From positions 1 to 6,491 of the forward strand of contig JAEOTF010000145.1 of assembly GCA_016840025.1 (NCBI GenBank): a stretch of DNA of 6,491 nt, read 5' to 3'. Below the pieces are notes generated by a model. It made no database searches. It was not told the DNA's origin and saw nothing but the letters and a program-made list of their open reading frames with translations. How positions within the stretch are numbered: the first letter of the stretch is position 1; the number at the start of each line of letters is the position of its first letter. Shown here one piece after another: positions 1 through 5,094 of the stretch. The translations under genes were made by a program, and so were the position numbers. Source of the stretch: Candidatus Hodarchaeota archaeon. GTDB lineage: Archaea > Asgardarchaeota > Heimdallarchaeia > Hodarchaeales > YT1-039.

Positions 1-108
1 AACGGTTGCTACAATATTAATCGCGGCTACTAGTTTATATTCCATAATATAACTTGCAAGCGCAAGGAGGAAAACCTCCACCTGAGAAGTTTCAGACACA
101 ACATCCAT
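1..108 (-). CDS. Partial N-terminal fragment of an unidentified, probably membrane-associated protein
   Basis: Reading leftward from an ATG at 108, the frame stays open for 36 codons to the window edge, so the C-terminus is missing. The visible peptide begins MDVVSETSQV and continues with hydrophobic stretches such as EVFLLALASYIM and LVAAINIVATV, suggesting one or two membrane segments. The frame is closed by a TGA about 20 nt before the ATG, so this ATG, or the GTG three codons in, is the only plausible start. GGGAG lies very close upstream, giving poor spacing to the ATG and better spacing to that GTG. The gene follows the UbiA prenyltransferase on the same strand after about 68 nt and may share its transcript. 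The pattern of a T-x-E-like start followed by small hydrophobic residues vaguely recalls the MgtC/DUF4010 membrane family, but 36 residues are too few to name it. A chance open frame cannot be excluded. Confidence 0.45.
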   Translation of the reverse strand, partial: MDVVSETSQVEVFLLALASYIMEYKLVAAINIVATV

Positions 109-176
109 CTCCCATATCAGGTTTCAAGCATTTCCTGGAACTTTGTGTGTTTCAGTATATCATTTCCATCTTTCGA

Positions 177-1214
177 CTAATGTTTCACGGTTGATTTCAT
201 GACGTCATATCCAGCTTTATGGCTTCGAAGTATGGTTACTGTGGCAACAACGGCGTAAGCAGCGAGAGCTACGTATCGGTCGTATCTAAGAACTAATGAA
301 ATTATGTTGTGGGGGATTAAGGCTCCCTTCAGGAAACCATATGCAGTGTATAGGATTACGTAGAAGTAAATTACTCTAGAGTAAGCGTCTGAGATGAAGT
401 GATCGCGTCCAACATGGTCAAGAACCACATACACCACGAAGCTTCCAACGATGATGAGGAAACTAAAGTTGCTCATTATCCAGCTTATTATTGAGCTTGG
501 AGGATACATTACGCTGAGTATAATGTTGGGTACCGTAATTAAGACTATAGAAAGTATTGCAGCTTTCTTTCTTCCAAATTTGACGGGTAAAGTTATATCG
601 CCGTTTTTTACGTCGCCTTCTACATCTTGGAAATCCTTCATAGTAATGAGGCCTCCAATATAGAGAATATAAAGGAACATCGGAAGCAAAACGGAGATGT
701 AAATCCTGCTGGTGCCTAGCACCATGCCGATGGCATAGGTGAGTACAGTGAAGGTTCCGAAGCAAAGGTTACCGAAGATATGTCGTCCCTTCAAATTGAT
801 GGGTGGTTGTGTATAAGCAATACCTAAGAGGGTGAAGAGGGACCAAAGAATAAACATCAAAGCATTTCCAATCCAGAGGGAGGTCAATACAGACACAGCT
901 AACCCTAAAATCATAATAGCCCAAGCGTACCGCTTAGCGTGTTCAGGAGTCATCCTGCCTGAGGGTATAGGCCTATCCGGTTTGTTAATTGCGTCCGCAT
1001 TTCTGTCGTAGTAGGCGTTCAGGGCATAGATGCCGTTTCCAGTTAAGGCTGCAGCAGCCAATACCGCTAGAAAAAGAGGTATCTCAATACCGGGTCTAAG
1101 TCTTCCTCCATAAAATCCGCCGCTTAAAACAAGCAAAAGTAATAGTCCCCAACCTGAAATAGCATTGGGGCCTCCAATCATAATATGGTCCTTAATCGAA
1201 CTTAAAATGCCCAT
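177..1214 (-). CDS. UbiA-family prenyltransferase
   Basis: This is a 345-residue polytopic membrane protein of the UbiA superfamily, which transfers a polyprenyl group from its diphosphate to an acceptor using Mg2+. The first Asp-rich motif, N-x3-D-x3-D, is at about residues 66-74 (NAYYDRNAD) and is followed by the typical KPDRPIPSGR segment at 78-87. The second motif is at about 193-201 (KDFQDVEGD), followed by GDITLPVKFG. About eight or nine hydrophobic segments are visible and the length is normal or slightly long. In archaea such proteins include digeranylgeranylglyceryl phosphate synthase (ether lipids) and quinone or chlorophyll-synthase-like enzymes; the acceptor cannot be decided here. 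The ATG at 1214 is preceded by a TATA-like TTATAA at 1241-1246, about 30 nt upstream, so the mRNA may be leaderless or nearly so. A copy of the TCGGTAATACCGA palindrome sits directly upstream of that TATA box, linking the gene to the 2395-3116 locus. Confidence 0.93.
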   Translation of the reverse strand: MGILSSIKDHIMIGGPNAISGWGLLLLLVLSGGFYGGRLRPGIEIPLFLAVLAAAALTGNGIYALNAYYDRNADAINKPDRPIPSGRMTPEHAKRYAWAIMILGLAVSVLTSLWIGNALMFILWSLFTLLGIAYTQPPINLKGRHIFGNLCFGTFTVLTYAIGMVLGTSRIYISVLLPMFLYILYIGGLITMKDFQDVEGDVKNGDITLPVKFGRKKAAILSIVLITVPNIILSVMYPPSSIISWIMSNFSFLIIVGSFVVYVVLDHVGRDHFISDAYSRVIYFYVILYTAYGFLKGALIPHNIISLVLRYDRYVALAAYAVVATVTILRSHKAGYDVMKSTVKH

Positions 1215-1239
1215 TTCACTCTACCCTTCCATCTTTAAT

Positions 1240-1247
1240 TTTATAAT
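1240..1247 (-). promoter_or_regulatory. Probable TATA box of the UbiA gene
   Basis: On the minus strand the sequence reads ATTATAAA, centred about 30 nt before the UbiA ATG. This is the normal archaeal TATA-to-start distance for a transcript beginning at or near the start codon. It lies a few bases downstream of the TCGGTAATACCGA palindrome, so a protein on the palindrome would touch the BRE/TFB side of the promoter. Confidence 0.5.
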
Positions 1248-1248
1248 A

Positions 1249-1261
1249 TCGGTAATACCGA
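1249..1261. promoter_or_regulatory. Palindromic operator copy 1 (TCGGTAATACCGA), before UbiA
   Basis: This is a perfect inverted repeat with 6-bp arms TCGGTA/TACCGA around one central A. The same 13-mer recurs at 2773 and 3136, and with one mismatch at 2756. It lies 35-47 bp upstream of the UbiA start and abuts its TATA-like box. The odd symmetry with a one-base centre cannot form a stable RNA hairpin, so a dimeric DNA-binding protein is the better explanation. That role is inferred; the repetition is seen directly. Confidence 0.75.
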
Positions 1262-1269
1262 CATTCTGC

Positions 1270-1321
1270 TTTTAATATGTTGTTAAACAACGTTATGAAC
1301 AATTGTCACAGATGATTGTTC
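1270..1321 (+). promoter_or_regulatory. Candidate promoter/operator region of the plus-strand hydrolase
   Basis: TTTTAATAT at 1270-1278 is a TATA-like box pointing rightward. Directly after it lies a perfect odd palindrome GTTGTTAAACAAC (1279-1291, 6-bp arms, one central A). A second inverted repeat follows, GAACAAT (1297-1303) and ATTGTTC (1315-1321), with perfect 7-bp arms and an 11-nt spacer. Both share AACAA/TTGTT elements and lie where a repressor of the 1344-2216 gene would be expected. The sequence differs from the TCGGTAATACCGA operator, so a different regulator would be implied. No experiment-like evidence is available from sequence alone. Confidence 0.4.
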
Positions 1322-1343
1322 TAGATAATCCTCCAAATACAGT

Positions 1344-2216
1344 TTGCCACTATTCGTGTTAAGGGAGATAACCTTCAATGTGTTTTTTAGTGATGCTGAG
1401 TTATCAAGTAGATTCATAATACATAAAAAAAATAAATTAAATAGTATTTTAGACTGGCTGGGAGAAATTGTGAAAGACGAAAGACTTGATTGCTTTTTTG
1501 AGAATAAATGGGGAACATATAGTGCTACTCAGTTTTCTCCTCTCAAAGAATCGAATATTACTCATCCAGCCATTGTGTTTGTACATGGTTTGTGGGCTCA
1601 GAAAGAGTGGTATAGTTGGATTGGAGATTGTCTTGCAAGTCAAGGTTATTTCGCTTTTCTTTTTACAGTGCCTTCAAAGACTGTTTTGAATCCGCGGCAG
1701 TGGTCTGATGGAATTAGAAGTGCAATAGACCATTTATTAAATGAAAAATCGTTACACGATAAGATTTGTTCAGGAAAAATTGGAGTCATGGGTCACAGTA
1801 TGGGTGGGTTAGGTGCATTAATAGCAGGAAGCGAAGATTCTAGAATAAAGTGTATTGTAGGTTTGGCTCCTGCGATACTGCCCAATTTTTTCTCCATTCC
1901 ACAAGAAATTTTAAGAGCTTCTATTCCTATTCAGCTTCAAATAGGCAGTAACGATGGCATAATATTGCCTAAAAACGTTAAATCATTCTATAATGATCTT
2001 TCTTCTAAAAAGAAGAGCTTTATTGAAATTGAAGGTGGAAACCACATGCGATTTCTAGATAAAACAACGATTTCAATAATGGGCGAATATATGACTAGAT
2101 TAGGGGTTTTGGGAGGACGCTTGAAAGATGGTGAAGCAAAGATTACTTATGAAGAACAACACTCAATTTCACGTAATGGATTTATTGAATGGTTCAACCA
2201 TTATCTTAAACAATAA
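1344..2216 (+). CDS. Alpha/beta hydrolase (dienelactone-hydrolase/esterase-like)
   Basis: This is a soluble alpha/beta-hydrolase-fold protein, 290 residues from the TTG at 1344, with no signal peptide. After an N-terminal extension of about 70 residues comes the first core strand and oxyanion loop AIVFVHGLW (76-84). The nucleophile elbow is GHSMGG (150-155, Ser152), the acid is probably Asp204 in GSNDG, and the histidine is His234 in GGNHMRF. All three triad members are present and correctly spaced, so an active esterase, lipase or dienelactone-hydrolase-like enzyme is expected; the substrate is unknown. The start is uncertain because no ATG exists before the elbow. TTG 1344 has no ribosome site, while GTG 1380 is preceded by AAGGGAG (1361-1367) at a rather long 12-nt spacing and would give about 278 residues. 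It is divergent from UbiA across a 129-bp region carrying several palindromes, and convergent with the winged-helix gene. Confidence 0.85.
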   Translation: MPLFVLREITFNVFFSDAELSSRFIIHKKNKLNSILDWLGEIVKDERLDCFFENKWGTYSATQFSPLKESNITHPAIVFVHGLWAQKEWYSWIGDCLASQGYFAFLFTVPSKTVLNPRQWSDGIRSAIDHLLNEKSLHDKICSGKIGVMGHSMGGLGALIAGSEDSRIKCIVGLAPAILPNFFSIPQEILRASIPIQLQIGSNDGIILPKNVKSFYNDLSSKKKSFIEIEGGNHMRFLDKTTISIMGEYMTRLGVLGGRLKDGEAKITYEEQHSISRNGFIEWFNHYLKQ

Positions 2217-2394
2217 AGCAAGTTGTACAGCTTTTTGATTCAGTTATTATAATACAGTTTTGCTATATCTTCCCATAGACTATTCCAGTCCTTACTTCTC
2301 TAAATTTATTTAGTTGATGATTGTTTAAGAGCCATAGATTAATTCTATTGGCAAGTCGGAGGGAGTTGAAAACTACTCTTTTCTTAATCTTCTC

Positions 2395-2703
2395 TTATAG
2401 CCATTTTAGAGTTTTTTCGTAGTTTTTGAGGAACTTGATTCCCCTCGAAGAAGTCTTATATCGTATTTTCCTATCAGTCTCAGAGGCTCTCAAAAGCTCC
2501 TTCCCCAACAAGAATTCTATGTATCGCTTAACTTGCCTAAAGCTAAGCTGTGCTCCGTATAAAATCTGGGTTATTCCTATCCAATTTTCCTTTGCGATAG
2601 TTAGGATTTCCGATATAATCTCGAAGCGAGAACGGTTAGACCCCAAATTATTGTTTCTTCTTTTTTCATTGGATGGATCCTTAATGGAATCAAAGAGACT
2701 CAC
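2395..2703 (-). CDS. Small winged helix-turn-helix regulator (archaeal HTH_45/ArnR-like type)
   Basis: This 102-residue protein has a polar, Asn/Arg-rich N-terminal arm (residues 8-25) followed by a winged-helix domain. Helix 1 is SRFEIISEILTIA (25-37), then come ITQILYGAQLSFRQVKRYIEFLL (44-66, helix 2 to recognition helix), a wing around ETDRKIRYKTSSRG (75-88) and a last helix FLKNYEKTL. The order 'IxxILxxA ... T/xQIxYGAxLSFxQxKxYIxFLL ... YKTxxxGxxFLxNYE' is characteristic of a large archaeal family of single-domain wHTH regulators. The start is GTG at 2703, supported by AAAGGAG eight bases upstream and a stop six codons before it. Two tandem palindromes lie 53-82 bp upstream, suggesting autoregulation. 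The protein is a natural candidate to bind the same element before UbiA and the coiled-coil gene, but this is inference. Confidence 0.88.
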   Translation of the reverse strand: MSLFDSIKDPSNEKRRNNNLGSNRSRFEIISEILTIAKENWIGITQILYGAQLSFRQVKRYIEFLLGKELLRASETDRKIRYKTSSRGIKFLKNYEKTLKWL

Positions 2704-2755
2704 ATTCTCTACTCCTTTAACCTATGTTACTCTCAATTTCTTTTCCAAGGTCATG

Positions 2756-2785
2756 TCGGTAATGCCGATAAATCGGTAATACCGA
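2756..2785. promoter_or_regulatory. Tandem palindromic operators (copies 2 and 3) before the winged-helix gene
   Basis: Two copies lie head to tail: TCGGTAATGCCGA at 2756-2768, with one base breaking symmetry, and a perfect TCGGTAATACCGA at 2773-2785. They are offset by 17 bp with a 4-bp gap. They sit between TATA-like sequences further upstream (about 2805-2842 on the minus strand) and the GTG start at 2703, so a bound protein would lie at or just after the transcript start. That placement fits repression, in particular autorepression. A doubled site is often the one read most strongly by a dimeric regulator. Confidence 0.75.
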
Positions 2786-2804
2786 TAACGATATTGTAAA
2801 TTAT

Positions 2805-2842
2805 TCTTTTAAAAAGTGTGAAAAAAATATCTATATAAAAAG
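2805..2842 (-). promoter_or_regulatory. TATA-like region for the winged-helix gene
   Basis: On the minus strand two TATA-like stretches appear: CTTTTTATATAG (about 2831-2842) and CTTTTTAAAAG (about 2806-2816). Either would place the transcript start at roughly 2780-2815, upstream of or within the tandem operators. The 2786-2924 interval is extremely AT-rich, so the exact box cannot be fixed by eye. Confidence 0.3.
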
Positions 2843-2924
2843 TAAAAGAATGGATCAAGTTCATGCTAGGTTTCTAAAATTAATTATTTTATGGGCAAGA
2901 TTTCCTACAAAATTGTATTTATGT

Positions 2925-3116
2925 CTATCTTATTTTTAGGTGTTTAGGTGATTTAACAAAATGTCCAATTTCCGTTACATGGGTGTGTTTTTCCAATTTT
3001 TCAACTCGCTTTTTTAATTCGTTAATTTGTTTCTCAAGTTCAGTCATTCTTTCCTCAATAATATCTTTCATCCTCATACTTCTCTGCGATTCGAGTTGAG
3101 AGTTCGTTTTTAACAC
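2925..3116 (-). CDS. Small coiled-coil protein of unknown function
   Basis: This is a 63-residue, highly charged protein. After a short N-terminal stretch, residues 17-46 (KDIIEERMTELEKQINELKK, then RVEKLEKH) form an obvious heptad pattern with I, M, L, I, L, V, L at the a/d positions, predicting a helical coiled coil and therefore oligomerisation. The C-terminal 15-20 residues are short, His/Lys-rich and probably unstructured. There is no membrane segment or enzyme motif. The start is uncertain: GTG at 3116 has a weak site, and ATG at 3077 (residue 14), which begins MRMKDIIEER, would give a 50-residue protein that keeps the whole coiled coil. A perfect TCGGTAATACCGA palindrome lies just upstream, the same element found before the neighbouring winged-helix gene and UbiA. 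A role as partner or adaptor of the regulator is possible but unproven. Confidence 0.6.
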   Translation of the reverse strand: MLKTNSQLESQRSMRMKDIIEERMTELEKQINELKKRVEKLEKHTHVTEIGHFVKSPKHLKIR

Positions 3117-3135
3117 CTTACTATATCATTTATTG

Positions 3136-3148
3136 TCGGTAATACCGA
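3136..3148. promoter_or_regulatory. Palindromic operator copy 4 (TCGGTAATACCGA), before the coiled-coil gene
   Basis: This is an exact copy of the 13-bp inverted repeat, 20-32 bp upstream of the GTG start or 59-71 bp upstream of the alternative ATG at 3077. A TATA-like TTTATTTAT lies just upstream on the minus strand (about 3161-3169), which would place the transcript start at or beside the palindrome and fits an operator role. Confidence 0.72.
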
Positions 3149-3199
3149 TAGTACAATCATAAATAAATGGTTTCTGAATTGTTTATTCTTAAGATTGTA

Positions 3200-3216
3200 A
3201 TGAATTAATAATTCAT
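3200..3216. promoter_or_regulatory. Perfect 17-bp palindrome ATGAATTA-A-TAATTCAT
   Basis: The 8-bp arms are perfectly complementary around a single central A. It lies between the divergent coiled-coil gene (minus) and SnoaL-like gene (plus), about 55 bp upstream of the latter's TATA box. It is AT-rich, so chance is more likely than for the GC-containing operators, but 8 perfect pairs make a regulator site plausible. Confidence 0.35.
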
Positions 3217-3270
3217 CCTTCATAAAATAGGAGTAATATTATTGGAAGCTTCTACATTTGATATCCCGCC

Positions 3271-3280
3271 TTTTATATTA
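3271..3280 (+). promoter_or_regulatory. TATA box of the SnoaL-like gene
   Basis: TTTTATATTA is preceded by CCCGCC. The predicted transcript start is around 3300, giving a leader of about 25-30 nt that contains the strong ribosome site at 3312-3318. This supports GTG 3328, rather than the upstream TTG at 3301, as the start. Confidence 0.55.
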
Positions 3281-3311
3281 AGCCAAAAAAATAATTAGTT
3301 TTGATAGTAAC

Positions 3312-3318
3312 GGAGGAG
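3312..3318 (+). promoter_or_regulatory. Ribosome binding site GGAGGAG deciding the start of the SnoaL-like gene
   Basis: GGAGGAG lies nine bases before the GTG at 3328. A longer open frame beginning at TTG 3301 would place this site inside the gene and has no site of its own. Confidence 0.65.
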
Positions 3319-3327
3319 AAGAGTTCT

Positions 3328-3726
3328 GTGTCCTTAGAAGAGAATAAGGCGATTATTCGGAGTCTGTATGACGCTGATAACAAGAAAGATTGGGCCATAC
3401 TAGACGAGTTAATATCACCAAATTTTTTTGAAGTTACCCTTAAGTTGCGAGGTCCAGAAGCCTATAAAAAATTTACGTACGACTTTTTCAAGGACTTTTC
3501 TGATTGGTATGAGACTATTAAAGACAGCATTGCGGAAGGTGATAAGGTATGGGTTTACGTCAAAGGCACGGGAACCCACACAGGTGAATTTTTGGGATTA
3601 GCCTCGACAGGTAAAAAGATAACGATTGTGATGGTTCAAATGTGGCGTTTGATTGACGGCAAGGTTGTAGAGAAACAATCTGTTGCCGATGAATTAGAAG
3701 CGTACAAACAAGCAGGTGTGATCTAA
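3328..3726 (+). CDS. SnoaL-like / NTF2-fold protein (ester cyclase-like family)
   Basis: From the GTG at 3328 this is a 132-residue protein starting MSLEENKAIIRSLYDADNKK, the classic first helix of the SnoaL-like group of the NTF2 fold. It continues with DWAILDELISPNFF (21-34), GPEAYKKF, then the beta-sheet half with DKVWVYVKGTGTHTGEFLG (72-90), GKKITIVMVQMWRLIDGKVVEK (95-116) and a C-terminal DELEAYKQAGVI. Length and strand order match single-domain family members. SnoaL itself is a polyketide cyclase, but most environmental and archaeal homologues have no known substrate; the fold forms a cone-shaped pocket for small hydrophobic molecules. It stands alone with its own promoter (TATA at 3271) and strong ribosome site. 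It lies between the regulator locus and a secreted hydrolase, so a shared small-molecule detoxification theme is only speculation. A terminator-like repeat follows. Confidence 0.88.
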   Translation: MSLEENKAIIRSLYDADNKKDWAILDELISPNFFEVTLKLRGPEAYKKFTYDFFKDFSDWYETIKDSIAEGDKVWVYVKGTGTHTGEFLGLASTGKKITIVMVQMWRLIDGKVVEKQSVADELEAYKQAGVI

Positions 3727-3730
3727 TACA

Positions 3731-3757
3731 CAGAAAAAGCAAAGAAAATCTTTTCTG
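3731..3757 (+). terminator. Possible terminator hairpin after the SnoaL-like gene
   Basis: CAGAAAA (3731-3737) and TTTTCTG (3751-3757) are perfect 7-bp complementary arms separated by 13 nt, starting four bases after the stop codon. An alternative inner pairing is AGAAAA with TTTTCT. The stem is AT-rich and weak. The rest of the interval to 3965 is AT-rich, with a T-rich tract around 3865-3890 and the self-complementary TGCATGCA (3894-3901), and has no recognisable gene. Confidence 0.3.
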
Positions 3758-3930
3758 ACGAAGTAACGTAACAAAAAGTAAATGCCAAAAAAGTGAGGCT
3801 GTTTGGATTGGATTCCCCTCATGCTCTCAAAGTCATAAAAATATATCAGAACAGAATTTAATTCGCTTCTTTTCTTTATTGTTTATTATACATGCATGCA
3901 ACTTCTATGCGATAAACATCCAACCTAAAA

Positions 3931-3951
3931 ATTAATTAAAATGTTTAAATA
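3931..3951 (+). promoter_or_regulatory. AT-rich promoter candidate before the secreted hydrolase
   Basis: ATTAATTAAA (3931-3940) and TTTAAATA (3944-3951) are TATA-like and lie about 20-30 nt before the ATG at 3966. No ribosome site precedes that ATG, which fits a leaderless mRNA. The region is so AT-rich that the exact box is uncertain. Confidence 0.35.
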
Positions 3952-3965
3952 AATATTAAATAAAA

Positions 3966-4975
3966 ATGGAACTGTTTAAAAACAGAAGAGCTGTTACCAA
4001 AACGCAAACCATCACTATCATAGCCATAATGGCTGCAGCAGTTATTGCAGTAGGGTATTATACGAGTCAAATAACTTCACCTACAGATATTGACTTAGGT
4101 ATTAGCCTCATTTCTCAGGATTCTTGTGGAGAAGATCAGACCTGTTACCATGTAAGCGTTGATTGTTCGGACCTGGCACCAAGAGAAGCGGAGATCAGAG
4201 TACATCATAACCTAATTCAAACGGTACGGTTTTTTTATAACGGGTGGATGGGGTACAGGTTGGTACGGTGACAGTGGTGAACTCCAGGAACAAACGGTTA
4301 ATGTGATGAGGGAAAATGGTTACGAGACTTGCGAGATAAGATGGCTTGGTGATAACGGATGGGGCACGGACAATTTCGGGCAAGGATTTAAAAACCTCAC
4401 ATGCGGCCACGCATCGTTAATTCGATGGATCCTCGTAAATGTTGCTGATAATCCAAACGCTGTGGGTGCTCTAGGCAATAGTGCTGGCTGTAACATGCTT
4501 GCGTATGGACTTGCTCTGCATGGATTAGAGGACGTCCTAGATGTTGTAGTGTTATCTGCGGGTCCTTCCATGTCTAACCTGACAAAGTTGTGTGAAGTAA
4601 GGTATGGAATATGGCAGTTTGTAGACTATGTGATGGCAAAACAATGGGAATTATTGCCGAACATGTTTGACACAACATTGGTATAATTTAACTTATCAGT
4701 TTCCCGAAGAGATATTGTATGCGCTTCAAGAAGAGAGCATAGTCAGCCCACTTACTGGTGAAGTGAGGGACTTTACTTATCCTAATACTCAAGTTGTATT
4801 TATTGAAGGTGAATTGGATGTTGTTACTAATATTGGCCGGTTATTCTATGATACGGTTACATCTGAAAAATTTTGGATAACGCTTACAGAAATAGGGCAT
4901 GGAATCCCTGGGAATCCTCAGGGAGCAGCCGTAATTCAAGAAAAGCTACTAGAAGGTCTTGAAACTATACCCTAG
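3966..4975 (+). pseudogene. Frameshifted membrane-anchored/secreted alpha/beta hydrolase
   Basis: Three open segments in three frames (3966-4271, 4303-4686 region, 4667-4975) join into one roughly 335-residue alpha/beta hydrolase. The N-terminus MELFKNRRAVTKTQT plus a 19-residue hydrophobic stretch is an export signal or membrane anchor, and the following domain is Cys-rich (SCGEDQTC, VDCSD, ETCEI, LTCGH), as in disulfide-bonded extracellular proteins. The oxyanion-loop region reads ITGGWGTGWYG from 4237. The nucleophile elbow GNSAG is at 4474-4488, the likely acid Asp is at 4817-4819 (EGELD), and the catalytic His is at 4898-4900 (EIGHGIPG). One-base losses are inferred at about 4205-4215 and in a T7 run (4230-4236), where T8 would give GTVFFITGG. 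A one-base gain or two-base loss is inferred at about 4675-4682. All triad codons survive, so either the decay is recent or the indels are sequencing errors. Confidence 0.8.
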
Positions 4976-4994
4976 GAACCCTGCACGCGCAAAC

Positions 4995-5009
4995 TGGTTG
5001 ATTCAACCA
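4995..5009. promoter_or_regulatory. Perfect 15-bp palindrome TGGTTGA-T-TCAACCA
   Basis: Seven-bp arms surround a single central T, in the intergenic space between the broken hydrolase and the 5095-5190 mini-gene, about 35-50 bp upstream of the latter's TATA-like region. With a one-base centre it is better read as a DNA operator, though as RNA it could form a smaller-stem hairpin and terminate the hydrolase transcript. Confidence 0.4.
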
Positions 5010-5042
5010 CATTAATAATAAAGTATTAAACAAAATATTGAA

Positions 5043-5089
5043 TTAAATATTTGCCCCAATAGAGATTTAAGATAAGTAAAACCGAGGAG
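5043..5089 (+). promoter_or_regulatory. Promoter and ribosome site of the mini-gene
   Basis: TTAAATAT at 5043-5050 is TATA-like and would place the transcript start near 5072. The leader then contains GAGGAG (5084-5089), five bases before the TTG at 5095. The correct order and spacing of box, leader, ribosome site and start is the main reason to regard the tiny downstream frame as a real gene. Confidence 0.45.
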
Positions 5090-5094
5090 TAAAT

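Noticed and set aside
53..95. Three adjacent small stem-loops (CTTGC-AAGC-GCAAG, GGAGG-AAAA-CCTCC, CTGA-N6-TCAG)
   Set aside because: They fall inside an open reading frame that runs to the window edge, stems are only 4-5 bp, and no T-run follows; chance structure in coding DNA is more likely.
2426..2779. Plus-strand open frame of 117 codons
   Set aside because: It is antisense to the winged-helix gene and runs through the tandem operators; a shadow frame.
2850..2939. 29-codon plus-strand open frame with a TATA-like CTATATAAAAAG before it
   Set aside because: No ribosome site, the box is too close for a normal transcript start, it overlaps the end of the coiled-coil gene, and the AT-rich composition makes such frames common.
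3301..3327. Upstream TTG start for the SnoaL-like gene
   Set aside because: The strong GGAGGAG site lies after it, and the family normally begins at the MSLEENK segment encoded from 3328.
4230..4236. Programmed frameshift at the T7 run in the exported hydrolase
   Set aside because: Two more frame changes are needed elsewhere in the same gene and no stimulatory structure is obvious; decay or sequencing error is simpler.
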